From the NCBI RefSeq assembly GCF_030272615.1, contig NC_081412.1, forward strand, positions 666,546,352-666,610,351: a stretch of DNA of 64,000 bases. Direction: 5' to 3'. The DNA is from Cryptomeria japonica. Lineage: Eukaryota; Streptophyta; Pinopsida; Cupressales; Cupressaceae. The position numbers and the translations under genes are program-made. The notes below the pieces were generated by a model. That model saw only the letters and a list, made by a program, of their open reading frames with translations, made no database searches and was not told the origin of the DNA. Positions within the stretch are counted from its first letter, which is position 1; the number at the start of each line of letters is the position of its first letter. Positions 34,163-43,564 of the stretch are shown piece after piece.

Positions 34163-35176
34163 TGCCAACCACTGATTCTGATAGCTGATTTGTTTGTTTG
34201 ATTCAATTCTTTGGCCAGCATATAATTATTTTTGGTTTTTGAAGAGATTTTAGGATAACTTGCATGTTATTGACTTTTTTGAATGTTGTTGCATAGTAGA
34301 GACAGTACATATAGAAAACTAAACTAATTCTGAAAATAGGAAATCAGAACTCTGATTTTATTGCAGCAAATTACAAAATTCAAGAAAGTGATTATTTAAA
34401 ACAACTAGAGCCAAATTTGGCCTACTAGGTGTCCAATGCTCTACCTGAATGAGCTTATTTTGATGTTGGAGGTGGTACACAAAGCACTACAAGAGCCTCC
34501 AGGTGCTGCAAGTTACTCCAAGGTATTTTATTCTCCCACTAGATAATTACCAAAAACAATTTGAGAAGTACTAAGCAGACCCAAATGGAAATCTGATTTC
34601 TTGCCAGGTAAAACCCTCCAAGAATGTAGTATTTCCCACTAATTTGCTGACACAACTCCAAAATGATGCAATTCCTCCAAAATAACCATTGACTTCTTAT
34701 TAGCTGCCAACAATGAAATTTGTACAATAAAACTGTTGCAAATACCCTTATTTTATTTTATTGAAAACTCCAGGCAAGATATGGTGGTACGGTTAGCCTG
34801 TGAAAGGTACAACCTGCTGATTGGGAGTATATGCTTGCTGGAAATCATGACTTTTCTACTCAGATCAGAATTGTAAACCCTAATGTTGTTGTAATCCACC
34901 AAAATGCTCTTGAATTTGGTCCCAAAGACCTGAAAAGAGCTTTCATTGAAGATCAATATACTAATAGATGTGAGGGTTTTCGTCCTACACCTACAATTTG
35001 GAAGTTTTCGTCCCCAAATTTGGTCCAGAACTCTGCCAATATGCTGCAGACCTGCTGAAGATAAAGAATTCTTCAAAAATCATCAAAACATAATGCACAA
35101 ATGAACTCCCAAATGCTCTTTTAACATTCCTCAAACCCTAATTCGAATTTGGGGTTAGGGTTGGGCTTTTGGCATC
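34163..35176 (-). mobile_element. 5' LTR of a Copia-like element, part one (split by the hAT element)
   Basis: The segment starts TGCCAACC and matches 17969-18652 for its first 684 bp. It is next to the primer binding site at 34143-34154. The hAT insertion splits it at 35177, and the LTR probably continues from 46377 to about 47004. Total LTR length would then be roughly 1.6 kb; the outer end is only estimated. Confidence 0.65.
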
Positions 35177-35255
35177 ATAAAACACTGAGTTACCGGTTCT
35201 TGCCAAAAATGGCCAAGTCCTGGTCCTGGTCCGTGCCCGGTACTAGTCCGAGCCT

Positions 35256-35343
35256 GGTTCGACCTGGGTCCCACCCGGGTCACGCATGACCCACAGGGAA
35301 CCCAATCGCCTGGGCAAGACCCGGGTGGGACCCAAGTCGAACC
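35256..35343. repeat. Subterminal long hairpin of the hAT element
   Basis: The 26-nt arms 35256-35281 and 35318-35343 are complementary at 25 of 26 positions (GGTTCGACCTGGGTCCCACC against its complement) and surround a 36-nt loop. The region is GC-rich, with repeated ACCCGGGT palindromes, unlike the AT-rich rest of the element. hAT transposases often bind subterminal repeats, so this is a plausible binding region. Confidence 0.8.
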
Positions 35344-35655
35344 CAGGAGGACCCGGGTGAACCCAAGCCCGTGGGTTCCCAAAAACGGGGCCCACGGGTT
35401 AGAAAACAAATAAAAACAATTAAAAAACAATTTTTAATCTTATTTTAACATCTAAACCCTAATCCGCCCCTTTATGATGGATTTCATGCATCAAAACATG
35501 CATTCAACCCGTTCTACTTGCATTTTTGAAGATTTTTTCTCTACAATTAGGTTTCTTAGTTTTTGTATTTTTCTTCGAAGGTGACGACTACGAAGGTGTG
35601 AGACACGCATCAAAGGCATAGGAATCACTGGAGAAGGAAGATTTAGCCATTAAAG

Positions 35656-35867
35656 GTAAGTGAATCTGAATTTTTTTTAAGTTTTCAAGAATTTTTCCAA
35701 GTTTTTTTCAAATTTTTAAAAAAAATTTTGAAGTTTTTTTAAGTTTTTTTAATTTTTTTTAAAGAAGTCATATATTTATTTACACTTTGTATGCGTAGTA
35801 TGGGGTTATAATGCCGAAATTTTAATAATTTTTTTCAATAATGTTGTGCTTTCTCTTTTCATTTTAG
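35656..35867 (+). other. Probable 5' UTR intron of the hAT transposase gene
   Basis: The donor AAG|GTAAGTG (from 35656) and acceptor TTTTAG|GTGC (ending 35867) enclose a T-rich 212-bp stretch just upstream of the ATG at 35894. This is inferred from splice consensus only. Confidence 0.5.
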
Positions 35868-37299
35868 GTGCATTATTCATATAATCATACATAATGGCTG
35901 GAACTGGAAGTGCAAGTGCACGCTCTAGTTCAGTTGCAAATGTCCAAACTGAAAATACCCCCTTTAAAATTGATCAAGATTCACCACTTTGGCATTATAC
36001 AACAACGATCAAGCCAGTGTCTGGTGGGGGGGGTTTTGTTTAGCAGTGCAACCATTGTGGCACTGAGTATACCAGCTCATACTTTCGAGTGAAAGGCCAC
36101 CTTTGTTTCATCCCTGGGCGTGGAATAAAATTTTTTAAGGGATCAGATGGCAAGGGGCTGTCAAAAGCTCTAGTTTTGGGATATATTAGAGAACAAGAGG
36201 AAGCTGATAGGAGAAGTAGCAAAGCAAAGACTGATCATCCTCTTGTCCATCCAAGCTCAATGTCTCGGAAGCCTTCTAGTAGCATTGGCTCCACAAGACC
36301 AACTGGTTCACATCCTTTCATGCAAAACCCACCAGTAGATGCAGTAGAGAATCAGAATGTTGTGGCTTCACGGAAAAGAGGCCCATTGGATTTTGCCTTC
36401 AAAAATGAACTGAGAGAGATTGCAGATTCCAAAATTGGACGTTGCCTTTATGGCAATGGGCTTCCTTTCAGCCTTGTTAGATCACCTTACTTTCGGGACA
36501 TGGTGCATACTCTTTGCAATACACCTTCTAATTATGTTTGTCCAGGGTATGAAAAGGTGAGAACCACCTTATTGGCAAAGGGGAAAGCATTCGTAGAGTC
36601 ACAGTTGAAGGTCATCAAAGATACATGGCAGGAAACAGGTGTGACCATTGTTTCTGATGGATGGAAAGATTGTAAAAATAGGCCATTGATCAATGTTATA
36701 GCAGTGTATCCTAAAGGGGCAATGTTTTTGAAAGCAGTGGATTGTGAGGGGCAAGTGAAAAATGCAAGTTTCATTGCCAATATCTTGATAGAATGCATTG
36801 ACATGGTGGAGCCTCAAAATGTTGTCCAAGTTGTAACTGACAATGCTAAAAATTGTAGGGCAGTGTTGTGACCATTTCACACATCGCCCCATTGAAAATG
36901 GGGACCCCCTTTTTTTTGCTCGCCTTTCGCTTCGTTTTTTTAGGGTTTTGGTAGTCAGTCAATTGTCTGGATTTAGGGTCAAGCCTTAGGGTTTTAATTG
37001 CCGTCTTTTCAGGCCAGAATCCAGTCAGTTTTGAGAGCTTTTGAGCTTCTTTTGTAAGAATGCAAATTTTGAATGCAATGATTTCGCCAAAATGGTCTAT
37101 TTTCAATTGGAATTTTGAGTGCAGAGCTTAAATTTGTCTAAGTGTTGAGGATGAAATGTGAATTTTGTCCAATTGAGTAATTTTGACCAAATTTTGACTT
37201 TTTTGATTTTTGATCCCGGGCATTGGGAATGATTCGTTTTTGCCTCGTGAATTGATTAAACTTGTGAAATCATGTTATTTTGGCCTATAGGAGCAAAAT

Positions 37300-39222
37300 C
37301 GCTCCTATCCCTCAGTGAAGGACCGGGGCTCGTTTTCAAATATCTTACTGTCCCTGTAGAGTCAAGATGAATTTCGAATTGAAAGTGATGAAGGAAGGCG
37401 AGATCTTTCCGTTGAATATAAATTGAAGAATTTCACGAACACGGAAATGCCTCCAGGAGTCAGAATCGCTCCTGTCCCTCAGTGAAGGACCGGAGCTACA
37501 AATCAAATATTGCTTTGTCCTTGCAGGATTTTAACGACTTGATAATTTGAAGAGGTCCAAAGAGATGCGTTCTATCAAATGAATATAACTTGAAGTGCCG
37601 TCGTGAAGGAGAATGACTCAAAATGTAAAAATCGCTCCTGTCCCTCAGTCAGGGACTAGGGCGAAGTTCTTTGTAGCTCCCGTCCCTCTCCAAGGGACCA
37701 GAGCGAAGTTCTTCATAGGGCACGCACTGGGCAAAGATCAAGTCAGTTTTACGTTCAAAGGCAAGAAAAGAGGTGAGTTGAACCCGTTGAAGACAAATTG
37801 AAGATTATAAAACGCCAACAAGGGACCCAAATGTTGAAGTTCGCTCCTGTCCCTCAGGCAGGGACCAGAGCGATTTTTGTCTTAGACAAATTTCTTGCCA
37901 AGTTTGAAGGAATCCCAAGGCATGGATGGATGAAAGGAGGTATGATGAATCCGTTGAAGATAATTTTCGAAGATGATAAAGTAAGATGAAGCCCACAAGA
38001 GCAAGATCGCTCCTGTCCCTCTCCAAGGGACCAGGGCGATATAATGATCACATTGCTTCTTCTTCAAATTCAAGACACTCCAAGGTGAAGAACAAGGTGG
38101 CAAAGACATTTTAAAGCATCTTCATCAAGCACAAAACATCAAAGGTCGCCAACATTGAAAGATTTGCACTATAATATCCCAGTTCGCTCCTGTCCCTCAG
38201 GAAGGGACCAGAGCAAAATTTGCATAAAGGCTCTAAAATTTGAAAATTGATCATGTTCCAAATGTCCAAAGGGATCGAGGGACTTTATTTTACACGATAA
38301 AAGTAATTGCAAGTTGGTCGAAACAAGGACAAGCTCAAAATGTTGAAGTTCGCTCCTGTCCCTCTCCAAGGGACCAGAGCGATATTGATTATATTGGCCA
38401 ATTCATGCAAAAATCACGTTAAGTCAATGATTTGCAAGGTCATACAAGGTCTAAGGTGTCTTTTGAAAATGATATACAAAGGTTTTAACGTCAAAATGTT
38501 ATCAATCGAGCCAAGGAGCCTATATCGCTCCTGTCCTTTGGACAAGGACCAGAGCGATTTTCATTAAAACACTCATGCTCCTCCAAAATCAAGACAATGC
38601 AAGGATAGGCGAGGTAAAGAACACTATTTGGAAAGCAATGAACGAAGAACAAAGATCAAAAGTTTACCAATTTGAGCCAGGACATGAGGATCGCTCCTGT
38701 CCCTCTCCAAGGGACCAGGGCGATATTTGCTAAGTTACTAGTTATCCTTCCAGGATCACGTTAAAGCAAAGTTGCAAAGGGTTTGAGACGTCTTTTGAAA
38801 GGTGATGAACGTGGAGTTAAAATCAAGAACGAAGTATTTTAAGCTAGAAGACAAGGATCGCTCCTGTCCCTCTCCAAGGGACAAGGGCGATGATCCTTCC
38901 AACGTCTAAATGCCTCATAAAAGTCAAGTGATACAAGCATGGAGTAAAGAAACAAGGTTATTATTCGCCTCGTGATGGAAATTTGAGATCAAAGATGCAA
39001 GATCAAGGAGAAAACACTAGGATCGCTCCTGTCCCTCTCCAAGGGACCAGGGTGATATTACATCCAAAGGCACTAGTTCGCACAAAGCAAGGCAATCAAG
39101 CTCGAAGGACCCAACTAAAATGCCGATTTGAACGTAAGGATCAAGACTTTGGACGTCAAAAATGCAAGGATCATGACCCAATTGATGGATCGCTCCTGTC
39201 CCTCAGTCAGGGACCAGGGCGA
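37300..39222 (+). repeat. Hairpin array with about 166-bp period in element A
   Basis: Thirteen hairpins start at 37300, 37467, 37633, 37675, 37842, 38008, 38185, 38351, 38526, 38692, 38859, 39024 and 39191. The intervals are 167, 166, 42, 167, 166, 177, 166, 175, 166, 167, 165 and 167. The usual form is CGCTCCTGTCCCT, a 5-nt loop (CTCCA or CAGTC) and AGGGACCAGAGCG. This gives CGCTC/GAGCG and GTCCCT/AGGGAC stems around a 2x2 mismatch. At 38526 both arms change together (GTCCTT/AAGGAC). Linkers are degenerate, with AAGGTG- and AACAAGG-like words. Confidence 0.95.
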
Positions 39223-39535
39223 TGAGGTTTGTATATTTCATTTTCAAATTTTGGCGCTCAAAAACATTTTTTTAATTTATTTAAATGCTAAAATTCGATA
39301 AATTTTGAAAATCCAATTAAAATGGCATTTAAATATTGCGCTTGGTATTAATTAATTATTTTGCCTTGTAAAAATCGAAATTTATTAATTAAAAATGAAG
39401 GCATTTAATAAAAAATCAAAGGGAGCGCTTGGTATTTTATTGTTTTATGAAGGTCGGCCCTTGTTATTTATTAAAAAATCGTTTTAATTACCTAATATTA
39501 CCAAGTCGGCCTATATGGAGGTGAGAGGTAAGCGC

Positions 39536-39543
39536 TATAAAAG
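39536..39543 (+). promoter_or_regulatory. Proximal TATA box of element A
   Basis: TATAAAAG in the context AGCGCTATAAAAGGAGGG lies about 590 bp upstream of the large ORF. It follows the end of the hairpin array and an AT-rich stretch. The same context occurs in B and C. Confidence 0.65.
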
Positions 39544-40123
39544 GAGGGTGAAAATCTTCATTTTCACATTATCATTTTTTTTTGCCATTTCACATGCGAT
39601 TTGGAAGACAAAGGGAGAAGTGCGAAATTGAGTTCAAGTGCGAATTTCATTTCAAGTTAGGGGGTGCGAATTCATATCCAAAGGAAGGCGCAAATATCAT
39701 CCAACGAGGTGCGAACTTGGTTTTCACTTGAACGAATTGATAAAGGATCGATCATTTAAAGGAGGTCACGTCAAGGACATACCAAAGGTGGCGAATTTGC
39801 CAAGGCATTAGAGAGTACGTCAAAGACTTGAAAGGTGGCGATATTGATAAGAAGGACATTTATTTGAAGATCACGTTAAAATATCAATTTTGCCTAGGCG
39901 ATTTTCTTCATTTGCATTCTAGAGTTAGCTCTCTCGTGAGGTATGGCGATTTGGTTTTATTGTTTTAAGTTTTAGATCGTCATAGCTTAAGTTTTGAATT
40001 TTGAATTTTGAATTCCTAGCTCAATCGTTGTATTTTAGGAAATGATAATTCAAGGACTTATCATGAAGTTTCCTAAAATATTCTCTAATCTATGTTATTT
40101 ATTGCAAAATCTAGTTTCTCATT

Positions 40124-43100
40124 ATGAAATGTTGTGTAGGTATGGCAACCCCGAAGGCGGGAGCATCCACCAGTCGTTCAGCTCTCATGAAAGAAGATCA
40201 GAAGACCGAAGAAGTGGAGACCAAGATCGTGTCGAAGTGGAGCAACATTGGAGATACAAACTTAGGCAACTTCAGCACGAAGAAGTTTCGAGAGGTCCCT
40301 TACATTGGCAAGCCATCACCTGTCGCCCGGAGAATAATCGAGAGTGGCATCATTAAGGCGGTCGGCTTTCCTCCAGCTGTTCAGTGCCATGAGTTGATGA
40401 TCGAGTGTGCTCGTCACTATGATCCACAGTCCAGAACGATCGTGTCTAATGAGGGAAACACTTTGGCGTACCTTTCAGAGGAAGCTATAAGTGAAGCTTT
40501 CCATCTTCCAGAGCACAGGGACATGATATACAAGAGCATAGAAGGAGCCAGGTCAATGTACGAAGATGATCCAGATGCTTGTCTAAGCATTATCAATAAG
40601 AACTGGTTACTTAAGAGCCGTCCCCGTCTGAGCAAGATCCCGAACACACCGCACAGGATTGATTTCCAGGAGGAGTACAGAGATTTGATTACAATGCTCA
40701 ACCGAGTTACAGGAGCCCCTCACGCCTTCTATTTTGAGAAGTGGATGTTTTACTTCATCCAGGTGATTGTTCAAGGGAAAGGTACGATACATTGGGCTAG
40801 GATGATTAGCCATTGCTTGGACGTACAGTTGAGGAGACTCAAGGCTACTAAGTCCTTCCACATGAGTTCATACGTCATCTATGCCTTGATTAGGAGTGTT
40901 GAGTACGCAGGACTACCTCACAGAGGAGTGATTGGAAGAGGACCCGGCGAGGTCAGAGCTTGTGATTCCTATGCCTACTTGCATCATCCGCCAGGGAGCA
41001 ACTATAAGTTGGTTAATGATACTTTCACGATGAACATCACAAGGACGTTGCAAGGTGGGATTCACAACAGATTATCTCAGGATGCACAGGAATTAATCAA
41101 GAGGTACGGTGCTTGGTTTATTCAGTTTCCGAAGTTCACTTATATTAGAGTGCATGGATGTCCTTTACCTCCATACATGTTGCCGAGATATCCGACAGAC
41201 AGAATTGTGTTACTTGAAGTAACAAGACAGTTGGCAGCATATGCGAGGGCATTCAGACACAGACATCAGAATGGAGTTCCAGTACCTATCATTTTGGGTA
41301 ATTCAGTTGAGGTATGTCCTAATGCTTTAGCCATGGATGACGCAGAGAAGGAGTTAGCCTTGTATTCTTTTTCATCTTTTGCTTTGAGAGAAAGCTTTGA
41401 TCCACATGGACATTTAGAGGAGACAGTCGGTAGGAAGTTTAGGCATGAGTACCAAATAGAAGATTTTATGATGAATCTCTTAGATGATCTTGAAGTGAAA
41501 CGGAAAATGCATTCTAGATTGCCTTTGGATTTCATCAGGAAATGCAGGATTTATAGAGTGGCCGACCAAGCTCAGGACAGTGGCAGACATATCCAGTCTT
41601 CCTATGATCGAGAAAGCAAAACAATAAGGTTAGATTGGAATGAGCCCGAGGTCGTGGATTTAGATACTTTGATGGCACCAGTCTTGTCTTGTACTCGCAG
41701 ATGGGTTGACATTCAGCATCAGAAGTTGAGAGAGCAAGGCATAGCTATGTCTTTCACTTTGGAAGAGAGACCAGCCGAAGGTGGAGCTAGTGTGAGTGAA
41801 GGCAATCCTAATCCTAGAAATTCAGGTGAAGGTAACCTTCGATGTGCCAGTGAGGGCAATCTCCATCCAAGAGGTTCAAAGAGGAAAGAGAGACCTGGAA
41901 AGGGAGAATCTTCCAAGAGGAAACAAGAGGCTAACAGAGATCGATCATCCGGTACTTCTTCTAGACCAGAGAAGAGAACACTTCAAGTGGAAGAATCCAT
42001 GGAGTCTATGGTGCAGAACGATAGGCAGGAAGAAGGACAGGCACAACAAGGGTCACCAGATGGATCTCTCCAAGATTATGATTTAGATGAAGATAAAGAA
42101 GACAATGAAATGACATCTCCTCCCAGAGAAGATGAAATAGTGCATAAAGAAATACAAGTTCAAGAAACAAGATCGATTATTCCAGATTGGTTGAAGGAAA
42201 GATTAACCAAGGTGATCGTAGTAGAGGACGAGGACAATGCTATTGATTTAGAGAGCCTTGTTGGACGTTCACATGAAGTAACAGAAAAGAGGAAGGCTAC
42301 CAAGATGTCCAAGATGATTCGAGATGAGACTGGATCCAGAAAACTGCAGATAGCTACACCGGCAGTAGACAAATATGAAGGTGAGATCCTAGCAGAGGAA
42401 TATGATATACAGACATTTGAGCTAGGACCATCCACAGCAGAGCAGACATTGGACGATGCTACCGACTCATTTGAGGCATTGAAAGACAAGCTTAGAGAAG
42501 AAATGGAGAAGAACAGGAAGCTTGAGAGAGAGGTCGGTGCATGGAGGACATATTTCAGTCACATCAATGAACCTTTGGGACGTCAGGATCCAGCTAGATC
42601 ACCAGTGCAAGCACTTCCACTTCAATCAATCAATGAGGCAGAAAAATTCAGGAACATGGTCCAGCGTACAAGTAATTGGATGGATAAATCTCATACAGTG
42701 GCCATAGAATTTGTAACAAGGATGATGAAAATTATTCATCAAGCTATCCAGGTTCTTGAGATAATCCACAATTTGATGATAACAGTAGCCGCATTTGCCC
42801 ATACCAAAGATGTTGTCATTCCTGTCTTGAAAGTAATTAGACACACATCAAGGAAAGTTTTAGCGCAAGAGAAAATCTTGGATGGGGAACCTCACAGTTT
42901 GCTTCAATGGTCAACCTTACTCCATATGAAGAGTGTTTTCTTTGAGGACATCAGTACTAGATGTAGCCAAGTTGAGGAGGTGATCAATCCGATCCAGGAC
43001 AGGGTGTTTGAGGTACTTCGTACCATTCTTGGCAGAAGGATCGAGGTCGAGACAGATGTAGATATGCAGGAATTAGAGGATAGAATCAAGGTCATCTTTT

Positions 43101-43363
43101 GCAAGGACGCTAATGTTACAGATGAGCAACATGATCAGATGTTTGCCACCATGCTCCTGATTGAAAGAACAAAGGAACTTGAATCTTCATGGGACACAGC
43201 TCTTCTAGATGCATTCGATCAGGTCATCCACTTGGAAGAGAGTATGAAGAATCTTCCCGAGATTCCAATTGCAGAAATCGAAGGAATCGTGACAAGATTC
43301 ATTGCATATGCCAAGAAAGAACATTGGAAAGGGAATAAGGTTCTAGATGAAAGGTTGTTATAG
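40124..43363 (+). CDS. Element A protein, 1,079 aa, unknown function, intact
   Basis: The first ATG gives MKCCVGMATPK. The copy in B is readable from the second ATG (40142, MATPKAG), which is the likelier start. Residues about 1-545 form a dense globular region rich in aromatics (GNTLAYLSEEAISEAFHLPE, GKGTIHWARMISHCLDVQL, RHYDPQSR). Its layout faintly recalls plant transposon-associated mobile-domain proteins, which I treat as a hint only. About 550-620 is a repeat-bearing (SEGNxxPR) and basic stretch with a nuclear-signal-like KRKERPGKGESSKRK. An acidic segment and IPDWLKERLTKVIVVEDED follow. A coiled coil (EALKDKLREEMEKNRKLEREV) and a helical C-terminus ending GNKVLDERLL complete it. No zinc knuckle, protease, RT, integrase or RNase H signature is seen. 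Long conservation between A and B points to past selection. Confidence 0.85.
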   Translation: MKCCVGMATPKAGASTSRSALMKEDQKTEEVETKIVSKWSNIGDTNLGNFSTKKFREVPYIGKPSPVARRIIESGIIKAVGFPPAVQCHELMIECARHYDPQSRTIVSNEGNTLAYLSEEAISEAFHLPEHRDMIYKSIEGARSMYEDDPDACLSIINKNWLLKSRPRLSKIPNTPHRIDFQEEYRDLITMLNRVTGAPHAFYFEKWMFYFIQVIVQGKGTIHWARMISHCLDVQLRRLKATKSFHMSSYVIYALIRSVEYAGLPHRGVIGRGPGEVRACDSYAYLHHPPGSNYKLVNDTFTMNITRTLQGGIHNRLSQDAQELIKRYGAWFIQFPKFTYIRVHGCPLPPYMLPRYPTDRIVLLEVTRQLAAYARAFRHRHQNGVPVPIILGNSVEVCPNALAMDDAEKELALYSFSSFALRESFDPHGHLEETVGRKFRHEYQIEDFMMNLLDDLEVKRKMHSRLPLDFIRKCRIYRVADQAQDSGRHIQSSYDRESKTIRLDWNEPEVVDLDTLMAPVLSCTRRWVDIQHQKLREQGIAMSFTLEERPAEGGASVSEGNPNPRNSGEGNLRCASEGNLHPRGSKRKERPGKGESSKRKQEANRDRSSGTSSRPEKRTLQVEESMESMVQNDRQEEGQAQQGSPDGSLQDYDLDEDKEDNEMTSPPREDEIVHKEIQVQETRSIIPDWLKERLTKVIVVEDEDNAIDLESLVGRSHEVTEKRKATKMSKMIRDETGSRKLQIATPAVDKYEGEILAEEYDIQTFELGPSTAEQTLDDATDSFEALKDKLREEMEKNRKLEREVGAWRTYFSHINEPLGRQDPARSPVQALPLQSINEAEKFRNMVQRTSNWMDKSHTVAIEFVTRMMKIIHQAIQVLEIIHNLMITVAAFAHTKDVVIPVLKVIRHTSRKVLAQEKILDGEPHSLLQWSTLLHMKSVFFEDISTRCSQVEEVINPIQDRVFEVLRTILGRRIEVETDVDMQELEDRIKVIFCKDANVTDEQHDQMFATMLLIERTKELESSWDTALLDAFDQVIHLEESMKNLPEIPIAEIEGIVTRFIAYAKKEHWKGNKVLDERLL

Positions 43364-43474
43364 ATGACATGGCATCTTATTTGTCATTGGTTTATGTCTC
43401 CTAGGCTTTTGTGCCAAATTTAATATTTGGCTATGTATTTAATATTGTTCAGTAAAAAGGAGGCCATTTGTAAC

Positions 43475-43492
43475 AAACCCTAATTAGGGTTT
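43475..43492 (+). promoter_or_regulatory. Telobox-like palindrome upstream of the distal promoter
   Basis: AAACCCTAATTAGGGTTT is a perfect palindrome containing the plant telobox AAACCCTAA on both strands. It is conserved at the same place in B (22328-22346) and C (24190-24208), about 65-75 bp upstream of a TATA box. Confidence 0.7.
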
Positions 43493-43556
43493 AGGTGTCA
43501 TGATCTTGACCGTTGATCTACTTTCGATCTGGACCTTTCATTGTAATTGGGGATGC

Positions 43557-43564
43557 TATTTATA
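43557..43564 (+). promoter_or_regulatory. Distal TATA box of element A
   Basis: TATTTATA in the context GGATGCTATTTATACCCC lies about 190 bp after the ORF stop and about 850 bp before the element end. B (22256-22263) and C (24121-24127) have counterparts. If the whole element is an LTR, this would be the genomic-RNA promoter and what follows would be R-U5. Confidence 0.6.

Noticed and set aside
37300-39222. CRISPR array
   Set aside because: Spacing is regular, but repeats are imperfect palindromes in a plant retroelement, spacers are about 130 bp and related to each other, and there are no cas genes.
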